Assembly (NCBI RefSeq): GCF_014931275.1
Contig: NZ_CP063110.1
Span: forward strand, 124,001 to 188,000
DNA length: 64,000 nt
Direction: 5' to 3'
Source of the DNA: Haemophilus parainfluenzae
GTDB taxonomy: Bacteria; Pseudomonadota; Gammaproteobacteria; Enterobacterales; Pasteurellaceae
Of this stretch, positions 33,182-41,917 are shown in pieces. Position numbers and translations under genes: made by a program. The notes under the pieces are model-generated. The model ran no database searches. It saw only the letters and a program-made list of their open reading frames with translations, and was not told where the DNA came from. Every line of letters begins with the position of its first letter. Position 1 is the first letter of the stretch.

Positions 33182-33976
33182 TTAATCTTTGTGATTCAAA
33201 TCAGCCTGATTTTCTACCGCACTTTCTTCATCCGTTGTCTCTTCTTCATCATCTTTCGGTTGATAGAAACGAGCAACTAATAAGCCTAATTCAAATAAAA
33301 GGCACATTGGTACGGCAAGTAACGTTTGTGAGAAAACATCGGGTGGCGTTAAGATCATACCGACAAAAAACGCACCGACAACAATATAAGGACGTTTTGA
33401 AGCCAATGCTTTCGTCGTGGTTACACCTGTCCAACAAAGTAAAATAATAGCAACAGGTACTTCAAAACACACACCGAATGCCAAGAATAATGCTAAAGCA
33501 AAATCAAGGTAACTACTGATATCTGTGGCGATAGCCACCCCTTCTGGTGCGGTTTGAGTAAAGAAACTAAACACAAAAGGGAAAACGATGTAATAAGCAA
33601 ATGCCACACCGCAATAGAATAAAACTGTACTGGAAAATAATAACGGATAAATTAAACGTTTTTCATGTTGATACAGCGCCGGTGCAACAAACGCCCAAAT
33701 TTGATAAAGCAAATAAGGCACCGAAATAAATACCGATACAATCGCGGTTAATTTAATTGGCGTAAAGAAAGGCGTTTGAATATTGGTTGCAATCATCGTT
33801 GCGCCCTTTGGCATTACTGCCGTTAAAGGTGCGGCGACAAAATGATAAATATCATTAGAAAAATAAACCAACGCCACAAAAACCACTAAAATACAAATTA
33901 CACAACGTAATAAGCGGTTTCTGAGTTCAACAAGATGGGTAATTAACGGTTGGGAATCGTCCGTCGTATTGCTCAT
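33182..33976 (-). CDS. tatC: Twin-arginine translocase subunit TatC
   Basis: A 264-residue six-helix inner-membrane protein that recognises twin-arginine signal peptides. The family N-terminus [16 protein letters not shown] and the central [19 protein letters not shown] are present, as are the segments FVFSFF and [12 protein letters not shown]. The C-terminus is a long acidic tail ([16 protein letters not shown]). It lies 9 bp after tatB and 56 bp before hemB. Confidence 0.96.
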   Translation of the reverse strand: MSNTTDDSQPLITHLVELRNRLLRCVICILVVFVALVYFSNDIYHFVAAPLTAVMPKGATMIATNIQTPFFTPIKLTAIVSVFISVPYLLYQIWAFVAPALYQHEKRLIYPLLFSSTVLFYCGVAFAYYIVFPFVFSFFTQTAPEGVAIATDISSYLDFALALFLAFGVCFEVPVAIILLCWTGVTTTKALASKRPYIVVGAFFVGMILTPPDVFSQTLLAVPMCLLFELGLLVARFYQPKDDEEETTDEESAVENQADLNHKD

Positions 33977-33985
33977 AATTATTCT

Positions 33986-34591
33986 CTAGGACTTAGCTTC
34001 AGATTTAGGTGCTGGTTGCAGTTCCACATCATCCGGCGAATAGTAATCAGATAAACGCTCGGTTAATTCAGCTTGTTCATGGGCTTCAAGTGCGGTCAAA
34101 TCCACTTCTATTTTTTCAGGTTCTGAAACTTCAGCAAGTTCATTCTCTACATGCTCTATCGATGCTGTTTCAGATGGTTTTTCTGTAGTTTCTTGTGAAT
34201 TCACCACGAGTTTTTCAGCAGAATTAGCAGGATTTTCAGCCGCACTTTTAATTTCTTTAATTTGCTCTTCTACCGTTGTGCCCGCTGCAGCCGCTTTTTC
34301 TTCTAGCTCTGCACGCATTTTTTGAGCCTGCTCTTTCAGCTCTTCAACGGTTTTACTTAAATCTGGGGAAAGCTGTTTTAGATTCAGTTGTTCCGCTTTC
34401 TTAATGCTATCTTGCAATTCTTGCAATTTAAGCTCTTGTTTTAATTCATTTTGAACATTAGCTGCCAACCCACGGATCGTTTTCACCCAGCCCATTACCG
34501 TGCGGATAGCCACAGGTAAACGCTTAGGGCCTAGTACTACTAAGCCCACAAGCATCAATAAAACAAGTTCGGAAAAACCAATATCAAACAC
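33986..34591 (-). CDS. tatB: Twin-arginine translocase subunit TatB
   Basis: A 201-residue TatB. One N-terminal membrane helix ([21 protein letters not shown]) followed by the PKRLP hinge, an amphipathic helix and a long charged tail rich in Glu and Ala. TatB works with TatC to receive folded cargo proteins. The gene begins 2 bp after tatA ends. Two uptake-signal-like sequences lie in the tail coding region. Confidence 0.93.
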   Translation of the reverse strand: MFDIGFSELVLLMLVGLVVLGPKRLPVAIRTVMGWVKTIRGLAANVQNELKQELKLQELQDSIKKAEQLNLKQLSPDLSKTVEELKEQAQKMRAELEEKAAAAGTTVEEQIKEIKSAAENPANSAEKLVVNSQETTEKPSETASIEHVENELAEVSEPEKIEVDLTALEAHEQAELTERLSDYYSPDDVELQPAPKSEAKS

Positions 34592-34593
34592 GG

Positions 34594-34824
34594 TTATGCC
34601 TGTTCTTTATCTTTTACAGTTTCAGTTTTTTCAGCGGTTGTTGTGCCGTCTTTAATTTGAGTAAACTCCGCATCTTTTTTTGGCTCGTCATCAGACATCG
34701 CTTTTTTAAAGCCTTTTACTGCTGCGCCAAGATCAGATCCCGCATTGCGTAATTTTTTTGTACCGAATACTAATAAAATCACGACTAATAAAATAATCAT
34801 TTGTGCTGGGGATAAACCAAACAT
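34594..34824 (-). CDS. tatA: Twin-arginine translocase subunit TatA
   Basis: A 76-residue TatA with a single membrane helix ([20 protein letters not shown]), [24 protein letters not shown] hinge-plus-amphipathic helix (family landmark FG-KKL) and an acidic Lys/Glu tail. It oligomerises to form the translocation pathway. First gene of tatABC; an uptake-signal terminator separates it from the upstream BCCT gene. Confidence 0.95.
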   Translation of the reverse strand: MFGLSPAQMIILLVVILLVFGTKKLRNAGSDLGAAVKGFKKAMSDDEPKKDAEFTQIKDGTTTAEKTETVKDKEQA

Positions 34825-34906
34825 AGAAAAACTCCGTTAGAATTAAATTGAAAATTTGGGCTTGAATATACTCTTTTTATGCATTTGTCTCAAGAGGTAA
34901 TTTTAA

Positions 34907-34946
34907 AAGTGCGGTCAAAAAATAATGTTATTTTCAACCGCACTTT
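34907..34946 (-). terminator. Terminator after BCCT gene 1 made of inverted uptake signals
   Basis: AAAGTGCGGT (34907-34916) pairs with ACCGCACTTT (34937-34946), with T-rich flanks. It is part of a 51-base sequence repeated 2020 bp away after BCCT gene 2. Confidence 0.8.
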
Positions 34947-34980
34947 ATTCTTATTATTCAGCCAGTTCTGTTTGCTCATG
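34930..34980 (-). repeat. Duplication scar, copy downstream of BCCT gene 1
   Basis: 51 bases identical, except for one base, to 36950-37000. It holds the final codons HEQTELAE plus stop that belong to BCCT gene 2, here stranded in non-coding DNA after the stop of gene 1, plus half of the terminator. Evidence that gene 1 arose by tandem duplication. Confidence 0.9.
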
Positions 34981-34989
34981 AGACAGGAA

Positions 34990-36909
34990 TTATGAAATAA
35001 CAAAATCCAGCTCTCTCATGTATCGCTCATAACATTGCAAGATGTCCACGATCAAATCCTCTTCCTTTGTGATATTCAAAGGATAACCTTCCAATTGAAT
35101 ATTGGTTGAAACCATTAATGCATGATGAACTTGTGCTGTTTCAGATGCGGGCTTCTCAAACAAGGTAATTTGGTAAAAAAAATCTTCTGCTAATCCATTT
35201 TCAATAGAAAGGACCAGTTGATTATTATCGACGTCAAAACGTTGCTGTAATGTCACATTTAGACCATAGGTACCAATGAGTAACTGCCGTAACTCTCTCA
35301 TTGCTAAAAGTGCCGTTGTTTTTAAATGGGAAATGGCGTCATCTCGCTTAGGTTCAATCACTAACTGTCTTAAACGGCTACGCCAGTTTGCACCTGTCCA
35401 CAAATCTGAAACCTCTGTGGAATAATATTGACGTTCAAATCGTAAACCTTTTAACAAACTCCATGCCATCACTGACATCAACAGAGCAAAAGGTAAAGAG
35501 AAAAACAACATCGTTGATTGTAGTATTTCAATACCGCCAAAAAGATAAAGAACAAATGTAACAGCTGACAATAAACCACCCCAAAACATAGATTGCCAAC
35601 GAGGTGAAACCTGGCTTTTGTCTTCAATTGCGATATTATTAAGCGTATAAATACCAAAGTTAATGGTTACAATAAAAAAGAGTGTGATAATAAATAAAGC
35701 TAACGTTTTAGTTAAACCAGAATAGGGTAAATAACTCAAAAAATCAAAAAGAAGTGATCCCACATCATTTACAGCTCGACCTAATGCCCCCTTAGCAAGA
35801 TGCTCATTCACCCAAATTGCTCCATTACCAAATACCGTGAACCACAAAACGAAGAATAAACTTGGCACCATCAATACGCCGAAAATAAACTCCCGCAAAG
35901 TTCGTCCGCGAGAAATCCGTGCGATAAAAATCCCAAAGCCTGGCGCCCATGAAAACCACCATGCCCAGTAAAAAACCGTCCAATCCATAAACCAATCTAG
36001 ATGTTCTACATCATAGGCATAAGCCTTGAAGCCGACTCTAATTAAACCGCTTAAATAGGTACCAATATTTTCCGTAAAAGCAGAAATTAAATATATTGTC
36101 GGACCGAATAGCAAAACCAATAGCATAAAGAGAAAGGTAATGCCTAGATTAAGCTCACTAAGAATTCGGAACCCATTGGCGATACCCTGCAGTGAAATTA
36201 AGATAGCAATGATAAAAACACTCACTAAAATAAGGGGAACCAAATAGGGTGAGTTATCCAATAAATGCATTGTGTGGAATGCGGCAGCCAACCGAATCGC
36301 ACTGTAACCTAAGGTTGCGACTACGCCAAATAAGGTGGTACAAATCCCGAGAATATCAATGACATCCCCCACTTTTCCATTAATCTTTTCTTTCAGCAAG
36401 GGATAAAAACAAGAGCGTAAAGAAAAGGGTAATTTATAGCGAAATCCGAAGTAAGCTATCGTAAGTGCAATTAATCCATAAATAGCCCAAGCACTGATAC
36501 TCCAATGAAAAATACTAAAAAATAATGCTGTTCGAACTTTCTCATATTCACCTATTGGTGAAAGAAAATGTGAAAGCGGTTCAGCAACACCAAGAAAAAC
36601 AATGCCAATACCAATTCCAGAGGTGAAGAGTAATGCAATCCAAGAGCCTAATTTAAACTCGGGTTCTTCCTCATCACTCCCGAGTTTAATATCGCCGTAT
36701 CGTCCTAACGCCAAGAAAAGTAAAAAGAATAGAAAAAATGCACTCAGTAAAATATAAAACCAGCTAAATTGAGAGAAAATAAAGGCTTTCGCCGCAGCAA
36801 GATAAGATATCGTTTGCTGCGTATCAAATAAAAGGGCTGCAATAATCGCTAAACTAAAACCTAAACTGCCCCAAATAACATTTGCTTTGAAAGTATTTTG
36901 TATCTTCAT
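34990..36909 (-). CDS. BCCT-family betaine/choline/carnitine transporter 1
   Basis: From ATG 36909 this is a 639-residue BCCT transporter with 12 predicted helices and the hallmark tryptophan-rich segment FYWAWWFSWAPGFGIFIARISRGRTLREF. FSIFHWSISAWAIYGL and the BetT-like C-terminal cytoplasmic domain (about 520-639) are present. BCCT proteins import betaine-type osmoprotectants or choline. It is a diverged tandem copy of the neighbouring gene 2, and its own terminus DFVIS differs. The upstream in-frame part to 36999 runs through a terminator and the end of gene 2, so it is excluded. Expression may depend on its own promoter, as a terminator precedes it. The ribosome site is weak. Confidence 0.88.
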   Translation of the reverse strand: MKIQNTFKANVIWGSLGFSLAIIAALLFDTQQTISYLAAAKAFIFSQFSWFYILLSAFFLFFLLFLALGRYGDIKLGSDEEEPEFKLGSWIALLFTSGIGIGIVFLGVAEPLSHFLSPIGEYEKVRTALFFSIFHWSISAWAIYGLIALTIAYFGFRYKLPFSLRSCFYPLLKEKINGKVGDVIDILGICTTLFGVVATLGYSAIRLAAAFHTMHLLDNSPYLVPLILVSVFIIAILISLQGIANGFRILSELNLGITFLFMLLVLLFGPTIYLISAFTENIGTYLSGLIRVGFKAYAYDVEHLDWFMDWTVFYWAWWFSWAPGFGIFIARISRGRTLREFIFGVLMVPSLFFVLWFTVFGNGAIWVNEHLAKGALGRAVNDVGSLLFDFLSYLPYSGLTKTLALFIITLFFIVTINFGIYTLNNIAIEDKSQVSPRWQSMFWGGLLSAVTFVLYLFGGIEILQSTMLFFSLPFALLMSVMAWSLLKGLRFERQYYSTEVSDLWTGANWRSRLRQLVIEPKRDDAISHLKTTALLAMRELRQLLIGTYGLNVTLQQRFDVDNNQLVLSIENGLAEDFFYQITLFEKPASETAQVHHALMVSTNIQLEGYPLNITKEEDLIVDILQCYERYMRELDFVIS

Positions 36910-36925
36910 ATTTGTTTTAAGATAA

Positions 36926-36966
36926 AAAGTGCGGTTAAAAATTAAGAGGATTTTCAACCGCACTTT
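36926..36966 (-). terminator. Terminator after BCCT gene 2 made of inverted uptake signals
   Basis: AAAGTGCGGTTAAAAA (from 36926) pairs with TTTTCAACCGCACTTT (36951-36966). It sits only 17 bp before the start of BCCT gene 1 and would limit read-through. Confidence 0.85.
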
Positions 36967-37000
36967 AGTCTTATTATTCAGCCAGTTCTGTTTGCTCATG
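36950..37000 (-). repeat. Duplication scar, parent copy at the end of BCCT gene 2
   Basis: The coding end of BCCT gene 2 and part of its terminator; repeated with one mismatch at 34930-34980. Confidence 0.9.
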
Positions 37001-39001
37001 TGCCATCAATTCTTGACCCACATCGTCTAGCAAACTTAAGTAACGTTCATAATGTTTCAACATATCGGCAATCAATTCATCTTGGTCCATATATTGCACA
37101 TCATAACCCACTCGACCATCAAAGAAATAAGTGTATGGCTCATAGGTCATACTATGTTGGATATGTGGCAAGTTATCATCATTAATTAATTGCTCTGACA
37201 CCTCACGACCGATAGATTTCACCCCGTACATAAAGTCTCGCATCAAATCTTTTTGAATGACTAACTCGACTGCAGGTTCATCTTGATCAAATAACGTGTT
37301 AATTTGCACACTCAATTCATATTTACTAATTAACTCTTGGCGTAGCTCACGCATAGCCGGTAATACCGTATGTTTAAGGAAACGTAAAATATCTTTTTCT
37401 TGCGTTTGGTTCATCATTTGTTCCAAACGTTCTTTCCACTTATCCCCTGTCCAGAAAATACTGGTTGGATTAACTTTGGTATCAAAATATTTTTTATCCG
37501 CATTCAAGCCTTTCCATAAACTAAAACACATCAACAACATCAACATGGCGAAAGGTAACGCCACTAATAGCGTCATTGCCTGTAGATTAGCCAAGCCGCC
37601 TGATTGCATCAAAACAATGGCGACAACTGACATTAATATGCCCCACATCACGGCCTGCCAACGAGGTGCTGCAAGGCTTTTATCGCGTGATGCAATGTTA
37701 TTTAATACATAAATACCGGAGTCTGCTGAGGTGATAAAGAATAAAGAAATCACCACCAAACTCACTAAGCCCGTCACGCCAGAAAGCGGTAAATAATCTA
37801 AGAACTTAAAGAGCAACGTTTCAGGCGAAGAAATCATTTGTCCTAACGTACCTGCAGCTTCACCATCATTCAACCAAATGGCTGTATTACCAAATACGGT
37901 AAACCACAAGATACCGAACATGCTAGGAATCACCAACACGCCGAAAATAAATTCGCGAATGGTACGCCCTTTCGAAATACGAGCAATAAATAAACCGACA
38001 AATGGCGCCCAAGAACACCACCATGCCCAATACAGAATTGTCCAACCGCTAAACCAACTAGTATGTTCTTGTTCATAAACATAGGTTTTGAAACTTAATT
38101 TTACTAAGTTGCTAAGATACGTTCCGATGTTGTCGCTAAAAGCTGATAACAAATAAAGTGTCGGTCCCGCCACTAACACGAAAATCAACAAACAGAAAGC
38201 GAGTGTTAAATTCAGCTCACTTAAGATTTTTACCCCTTTCCCTACGCCAGAAATCGCGGAAAATGTCGCTAAACTCATTACCACTGCAATCACAACCATT
38301 TGTAAGCTGAAGCTATTTTCACTAATCCAGCCTAATTGATGTAAGCCTGCACCCAATTGTGATGCACCAAAACCTAATGTTGTGATAACACCAAATAAGG
38401 TGGCAAGTAACGCCATAATGTCGATAAGATCGCCTAACTTGCCATTAATACGCTCTTTCAATAACGGATAGAAACAAGAACGTAATGCCAAAGGTAATTT
38501 GTAACGGAATCCAAAGTAAGCCAATGCCAACGCAATCGTGCCATACACCGCCCAGGCATGAATTCCCCAGTGGAATAAGGTGTGTAACAAGGCTTCTTGT
38601 TGCTTATGCTCTGCGCTACCTGTGGTAATATCAGATAAGTAATGCGTTAAGGGCTCTGCGACACCAAAGAACATCAACCCTACCCCCATACCGGCAGCAA
38701 ATAACATTGCTAACCAAGAGAGAAAACCGAATTCAGGCTCTTCTTCATCATTGCCCAATTTGATATTACCTAAGCTACTGACTGATAAAATGACTAAAAA
38801 GCCCAAAAACACCGAGAATGCTAAGATGTAAAACCAACTAAAGTTGGCAAAAATGCCCGATTTAGCAGCATTTAATAAAGTTTGTGTTTGTTCAGGTGCG
38901 ATTAAAATCATCGCGACAAGCAACACCACAAAAAATAACGTTGCACCAATCACTAAAGGATTGAACGACGTTTGCTTTTCCATAAATTTAGATAAGGACA
39001 A
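36974..39001 (-). CDS. betT: BCCT-family transporter 2 (BetT-like)
   Basis: A 675-residue BCCT transporter, the length of E. coli BetT. It has 12 helices, the signature LYWAWWCSWAPFVGLFIARISKGRTIREF, TLFHWGIHAWAVYG and a long C-terminal cytoplasmic domain (about 530-675) that in BetT senses osmotic state. Choline or glycine betaine uptake is likely; no betAB oxidation genes are nearby. The start is probably TTG 39001, because GGGGGAAG lies correctly before it, while the next ATG (38983) has no ribosome site. It is followed by gene 1, its tandem relative. Confidence 0.88.
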   Translation of the reverse strand: MSLSKFMEKQTSFNPLVIGATLFFVVLLVAMILIAPEQTQTLLNAAKSGIFANFSWFYILAFSVFLGFLVILSVSSLGNIKLGNDEEEPEFGFLSWLAMLFAAGMGVGLMFFGVAEPLTHYLSDITTGSAEHKQQEALLHTLFHWGIHAWAVYGTIALALAYFGFRYKLPLALRSCFYPLLKERINGKLGDLIDIMALLATLFGVITTLGFGASQLGAGLHQLGWISENSFSLQMVVIAVVMSLATFSAISGVGKGVKILSELNLTLAFCLLIFVLVAGPTLYLLSAFSDNIGTYLSNLVKLSFKTYVYEQEHTSWFSGWTILYWAWWCSWAPFVGLFIARISKGRTIREFIFGVLVIPSMFGILWFTVFGNTAIWLNDGEAAGTLGQMISSPETLLFKFLDYLPLSGVTGLVSLVVISLFFITSADSGIYVLNNIASRDKSLAAPRWQAVMWGILMSVVAIVLMQSGGLANLQAMTLLVALPFAMLMLLMCFSLWKGLNADKKYFDTKVNPTSIFWTGDKWKERLEQMMNQTQEKDILRFLKHTVLPAMRELRQELISKYELSVQINTLFDQDEPAVELVIQKDLMRDFMYGVKSIGREVSEQLINDDNLPHIQHSMTYEPYTYFFDGRVGYDVQYMDQDELIADMLKHYERYLSLLDDVGQELMAHEQTELAE

Positions 39002-39256
39002 CGCTTCCCCCTTAAAAATTAAGTGAATAAAAATAAAATCAGATTAAATAAAATAAGGCCTTAAGCCCTAAATGGTGAGATGGAACCATCGCAAATGATA
39101 GCACGGAGAAGTGCGATTTTGAAGAAAACGCTCAGTAGGATTTGAGTGGATTGTTTCCAAAAGTGCATTTATGGTATCAAAAAATACCAATTATTTCAAA
39201 TTAGGAAAATATTGATGGTATTTAATTTAAGTCGTATTTTTAACTGATATAATGAA

Positions 39257-39721
39257 TTACAAAACTTGCTCAAACAAGACAGTAAAAGAAAACGTTTTAT
39301 TTAATGTATTGTAGATAAAACAATTTCTTAATGCAGCTTCAGTAAGCTTATCAAACGTCTGATCATCTAAATCAGATGAAATAAAAATTTTAATTTTACA
39401 ATCGGTTATGTGTGGAGGTTCATCATAACCATGCACACCAAGTAAGGTTAAAGGATTGGCGAGGTTGAGCCAAATTTTTCCTTCCATTTCTACAATATCG
39501 GTACGTTGTTGAGCAAAATGCGCTTTTACACTACTCAAAATGCCACCTAGAATAGAAACAGCAAAATAATCTACCGCACTTTTTTGTAACGATTGGTTAT
39601 CGAAATTGACTTGTGAATAGAGCGAAATACTGTCATTCGGTGTGAATAATTTAATTTCTTCTCCGCGTAATACGGCTCGATATTTCGCTGTAAAACATTC
39701 ACTTTCAGGTACGTGATACAT
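39257..39721 (-). CDS. OsmC-like protein
   Basis: A 154-residue protein with features of the OsmC/Ohr fold: SAVDYFAVSILGGILSSVKAHFAQQ, VEMEGKIWLNLANP and a C-terminal EAALRNCFIYNTLNKTFSFTV, where the Cys matches the usual C-terminal redox Cys region. Classical OsmC proteins reduce organic peroxides, but the first catalytic Cys is not obvious, so this member may do something else. Its start overlaps the end of the core-MetE gene by 17 bp with GAGGGAA inside that gene, so the two are translationally coupled and probably functionally linked. Confidence 0.55.
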   Translation of the reverse strand: MYHVPESECFTAKYRAVLRGEEIKLFTPNDSISLYSQVNFDNQSLQKSAVDYFAVSILGGILSSVKAHFAQQRTDIVEMEGKIWLNLANPLTLLGVHGYDEPPHITDCKIKIFISSDLDDQTFDKLTEAALRNCFIYNTLNKTFSFTVLFEQVL

Positions 39722-40871
39722 AACGTTCCCTCAATATTGATTTTGCCTCATTTAATACCTTAAGTTTGGCTTCAATAATATCAAAACCATTTAAAGGGCG
39801 GTTAGAAAAAGTGGCAAATCCACAATCTGGATTTAGCCAAATTTGCTCTGGTGGAAGGTAATTTAAAGCTTTTTCCGCTCGTTGAACAATCTGATCTACG
39901 GTTTCCACCTCATCAGAACGAGGATTGATGACGCCTAAGCCTAAAATACATTTTTGTCTTAAGATTTCACTTTCTAACAACGAACTTAATTCTCCCGCTC
40001 TTGGCGTAGAAAATTCGAGCATTAAAATATCAGGTAATGCCGATTCAAATAAATCCACTAATGACGTATAAGGTCCGCGTAGTAATACGCTCTCATCTTT
40101 GCTCCAGTTACCACGGCATACATGTAATGCGGTTTTGATATTTTTATTTCTTGCATACTCAAAGATTTGAGTAATTAAACTTTTCGCAAACTGTAGTTCC
40201 GCAGCAAAATCTTGTTTTTCGCTTAACGCGGCACACATAAATGAACGTGTTTGATGATGGCTAAAAATAACTTCTGTCAAAACAGGCTCATCAAATTGAA
40301 CTACACTTACGCCTAGCTCACATAAATGATCAATTTCTTGCTTTAATATAGATACAACATCCTTCGCCATTTCTTCTTTTGATGAATAATGTAGCCCTGA
40401 CACAGGCGAAAGCCACATAGATCGAGCCATTAAGTAAGGCCCTGGCAAGGTTGCTTTAATTGGTTGCCTGGTTAGATTTTTTAGTAGCAGCATTTCATCT
40501 GCTACTAAAGATTGTTTGTAGCTGATTTTTCCCACGCAAATAGCATTTTTTATGGAAAGTGCGGGAACATCCAAGGTTTCTAGCATTGACTCAAAAATTT
40601 GCTTTTCTTTAATGTGATCGAGCATTTCACTCATGCTCATCAAGATTGCGCCTTGAATTTTTTGTGCAATAAAAGAAAGGTAATTGTCGCGAAGTAATTC
40701 GCCACTCGTGATAATATCAATGCCAGTACGTTGTTGAAGTTCGACAATTTGTTTTGTTTCTTGAACAACGATTTGCTTAAGCTCTGTTGTGGTTATTTTA
40801 CCAAGTGCGTGCTTTTTACGCGCCATCAAAAGTGCTTGGCTACGAGGCATTGAGCCTATGAAAAGTTCCAT
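39705..40871 (-). CDS. Core-MetE-type methyltransferase (cobalamin-independent methionine synthase C-terminal domain protein)
   Basis: A 388-residue protein equal to only the catalytic half of MetE. The four Zn ligands can be picked out: His and Cys in TALHVCRGNW, Glu in LMLEFSTPRAG and Cys in LNPDCGFATF. It lacks the N-terminal half that binds polyglutamyl folate in full MetE. Short relatives include B. subtilis YxjG/YxjH and the folate-independent Mes enzymes; they methylate homocysteine or use sulfur compounds. Coupling to an OsmC-like gene and to the remnant of a PhnD-type binding protein suggests a former uptake-plus-use operon. Start ATG 40871 (MELFIGSMPRSQ) is chosen; the longer frame to 40922 overlaps a hairpin. 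Confidence 0.8.
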   Translation of the reverse strand: MELFIGSMPRSQALLMARKKHALGKITTTELKQIVVQETKQIVELQQRTGIDIITSGELLRDNYLSFIAQKIQGAILMSMSEMLDHIKEKQIFESMLETLDVPALSIKNAICVGKISYKQSLVADEMLLLKNLTRQPIKATLPGPYLMARSMWLSPVSGLHYSSKEEMAKDVVSILKQEIDHLCELGVSVVQFDEPVLTEVIFSHHQTRSFMCAALSEKQDFAAELQFAKSLITQIFEYARNKNIKTALHVCRGNWSKDESVLLRGPYTSLVDLFESALPDILMLEFSTPRAGELSSLLESEILRQKCILGLGVINPRSDEVETVDQIVQRAEKALNYLPPEQIWLNPDCGFATFSNRPLNGFDIIEAKLKVLNEAKSILRERYVSRT

Positions 40872-40883
40872 AGAAAATCCACA

Positions 40884-40912
40884 ATGATGGGCGTTTATTA
40901 CACGCCCATCAT
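40884..40912 (-). promoter_or_regulatory. Intergenic hairpin before the core-MetE gene
   Basis: ATGATGGGCG (40884-40893) pairs perfectly with CGCCCATCAT (40903-40912). No T run follows on the minus strand, so it may be a processing or attenuation structure rather than a strong terminator. Confidence 0.5.
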
Positions 40913-40924
40913 GACATATCAATC

Positions 40925-41587
40925 TTAAAAGAATTTTAAATATTCATTGGCAGCTTGTAATTGAGCAAAACCTTTTGTTCTGCCCGCAACCCAACGTTTT
41001 AATCCTTCCAAATCCATCATTTCTTTATGTTCTGGATTGTTGTAATCCATTTTGAACAAGGTTTCGGTGAATGCATTGAATTTGGTTTCATTTAATCCCA
41101 AGCGCCCACTAAAAATACAATGGTCAAATGATGGTGTTTTTGCGAGTACTCGAACTGTTGCTGGATCGAGTGTGCCATCTTTTGTCCAACGTTCAAAGTT
41201 GAAATCTAACATCCATGTTGCAGAGACTTGGCGATCTTTTAATGCATTGGCTGCATCTAATTCACCGCCTACATGATCGCCATGCAAACCAACACCCACA
41301 TCAAAGCGTTTTTCTACATAATCTTGACCAAATTCCAAGCCATGTTGATGTAAAAACTCGATAGGAATTAACCGCGCTTGTGGAGAATCAATTGCACCAA
41401 AAGCAATAGTTTTATTTTTTAAATCTTCAATCGATTGGATAGTTGGATCATTAACAACTAAATAGCTTTGACGATCTTGGTCGGTATCACGCATGGCACC
41501 ATTTAAGGTTTTTCCACCACTACGTAAGTAACCGTCTAACCAAGCTAGGGGAGAGTTCCACGCTACATCAATTTCATTATCATAACT
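40925..41587 (-). pseudogene. Truncated PhnD/SsuA-type ABC transporter substrate-binding protein
   Basis: The C-terminal two thirds of a periplasmic binding protein remain open. From 41584 the frame reads NEIDVAWNSPLAWLDGYLRSGG, then DRQSYLVV, TIQSIEDLKNKTIAFG and FDVGVGLHGDHVGG, all typical of phosphate/phosphonate/sulfonate-type binding proteins. The first third, including the signal peptide, is missing: an in-frame TAA stands at 41588-41590 and upstream sequence looks unrelated. No partner permease or ATPase exists in the window. An internal ATG at 41494 would give only a cytoplasmic fragment. I treat it as a decapitated gene. Confidence 0.75.
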
Positions 41588-41718
41588 TTACGGAAGCAGA
41601 ACAACACCATAGACATAGTTATGCCCATTACAGAGGTTCGTCGAAAGTACACATGCAAGCAAGCACAAAATATCAAGAAAATGCCCTTGTGCTATGGGCT
41701 TTTTTACGCTTTTTATAA
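41584..41718 (+). mobile_element. Possible C-terminal remnant of a DDE transposase
   Basis: A plus-strand frame of 44 codons ends at TAA (41716-41718). Its middle, HSYAHYRGSSKVHMQ, resembles the YARYRGL-KV--Q pattern near the C-terminus of IS1182-type transposases. It begins exactly where homology to the binding-protein gene stops. No terminal repeats or N-terminal part are seen. A weak GCCC/GGGC hairpin plus T6 (41683-41705) overlaps the end. The match is from memory of the family and is tentative. Confidence 0.35.
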
Positions 41719-41719
41719 T

Positions 41720-41820
41720 TCAGACTTTATTAATATGAGGTAATGGTAAAAACTCTACGAAACTGACTGCTTGAATGGCAATCTAAAGTGAAATGTAATA
41801 GAAAGAGATAAAACGACAAA
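41720..41820. other. Non-coding stretch between the remnant and nadN terminator
   Basis: AT-rich DNA with no open frame, repeat or clear promoter that I can support. Confidence 0.4.
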
Positions 41821-41822
41821 AA

Positions 41823-41862
41823 ATAAACCCACCTTTACCAGATGGTCTATAAAGTGGGTTTG
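41823..41862 (-). terminator. Terminator of nadN
   Basis: On the minus strand AAACCCAC pairs with GTGGGTTT (arms 41854-41861 and 41825-41832), followed by ATTTTTTG. Confidence 0.75.
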
Positions 41863-41917
41863 CCTGAGGTATAAAATCGAGTGTTAAATACGCGCTATTT
41901 TCAATATATTTTAGCTT

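Noticed and set aside
36909..36999. N-terminal extension of BCCT gene 1
   Set aside because: It would be translated through a terminator hairpin and the end of gene 2; BCCT similarity starts after ATG 36909.
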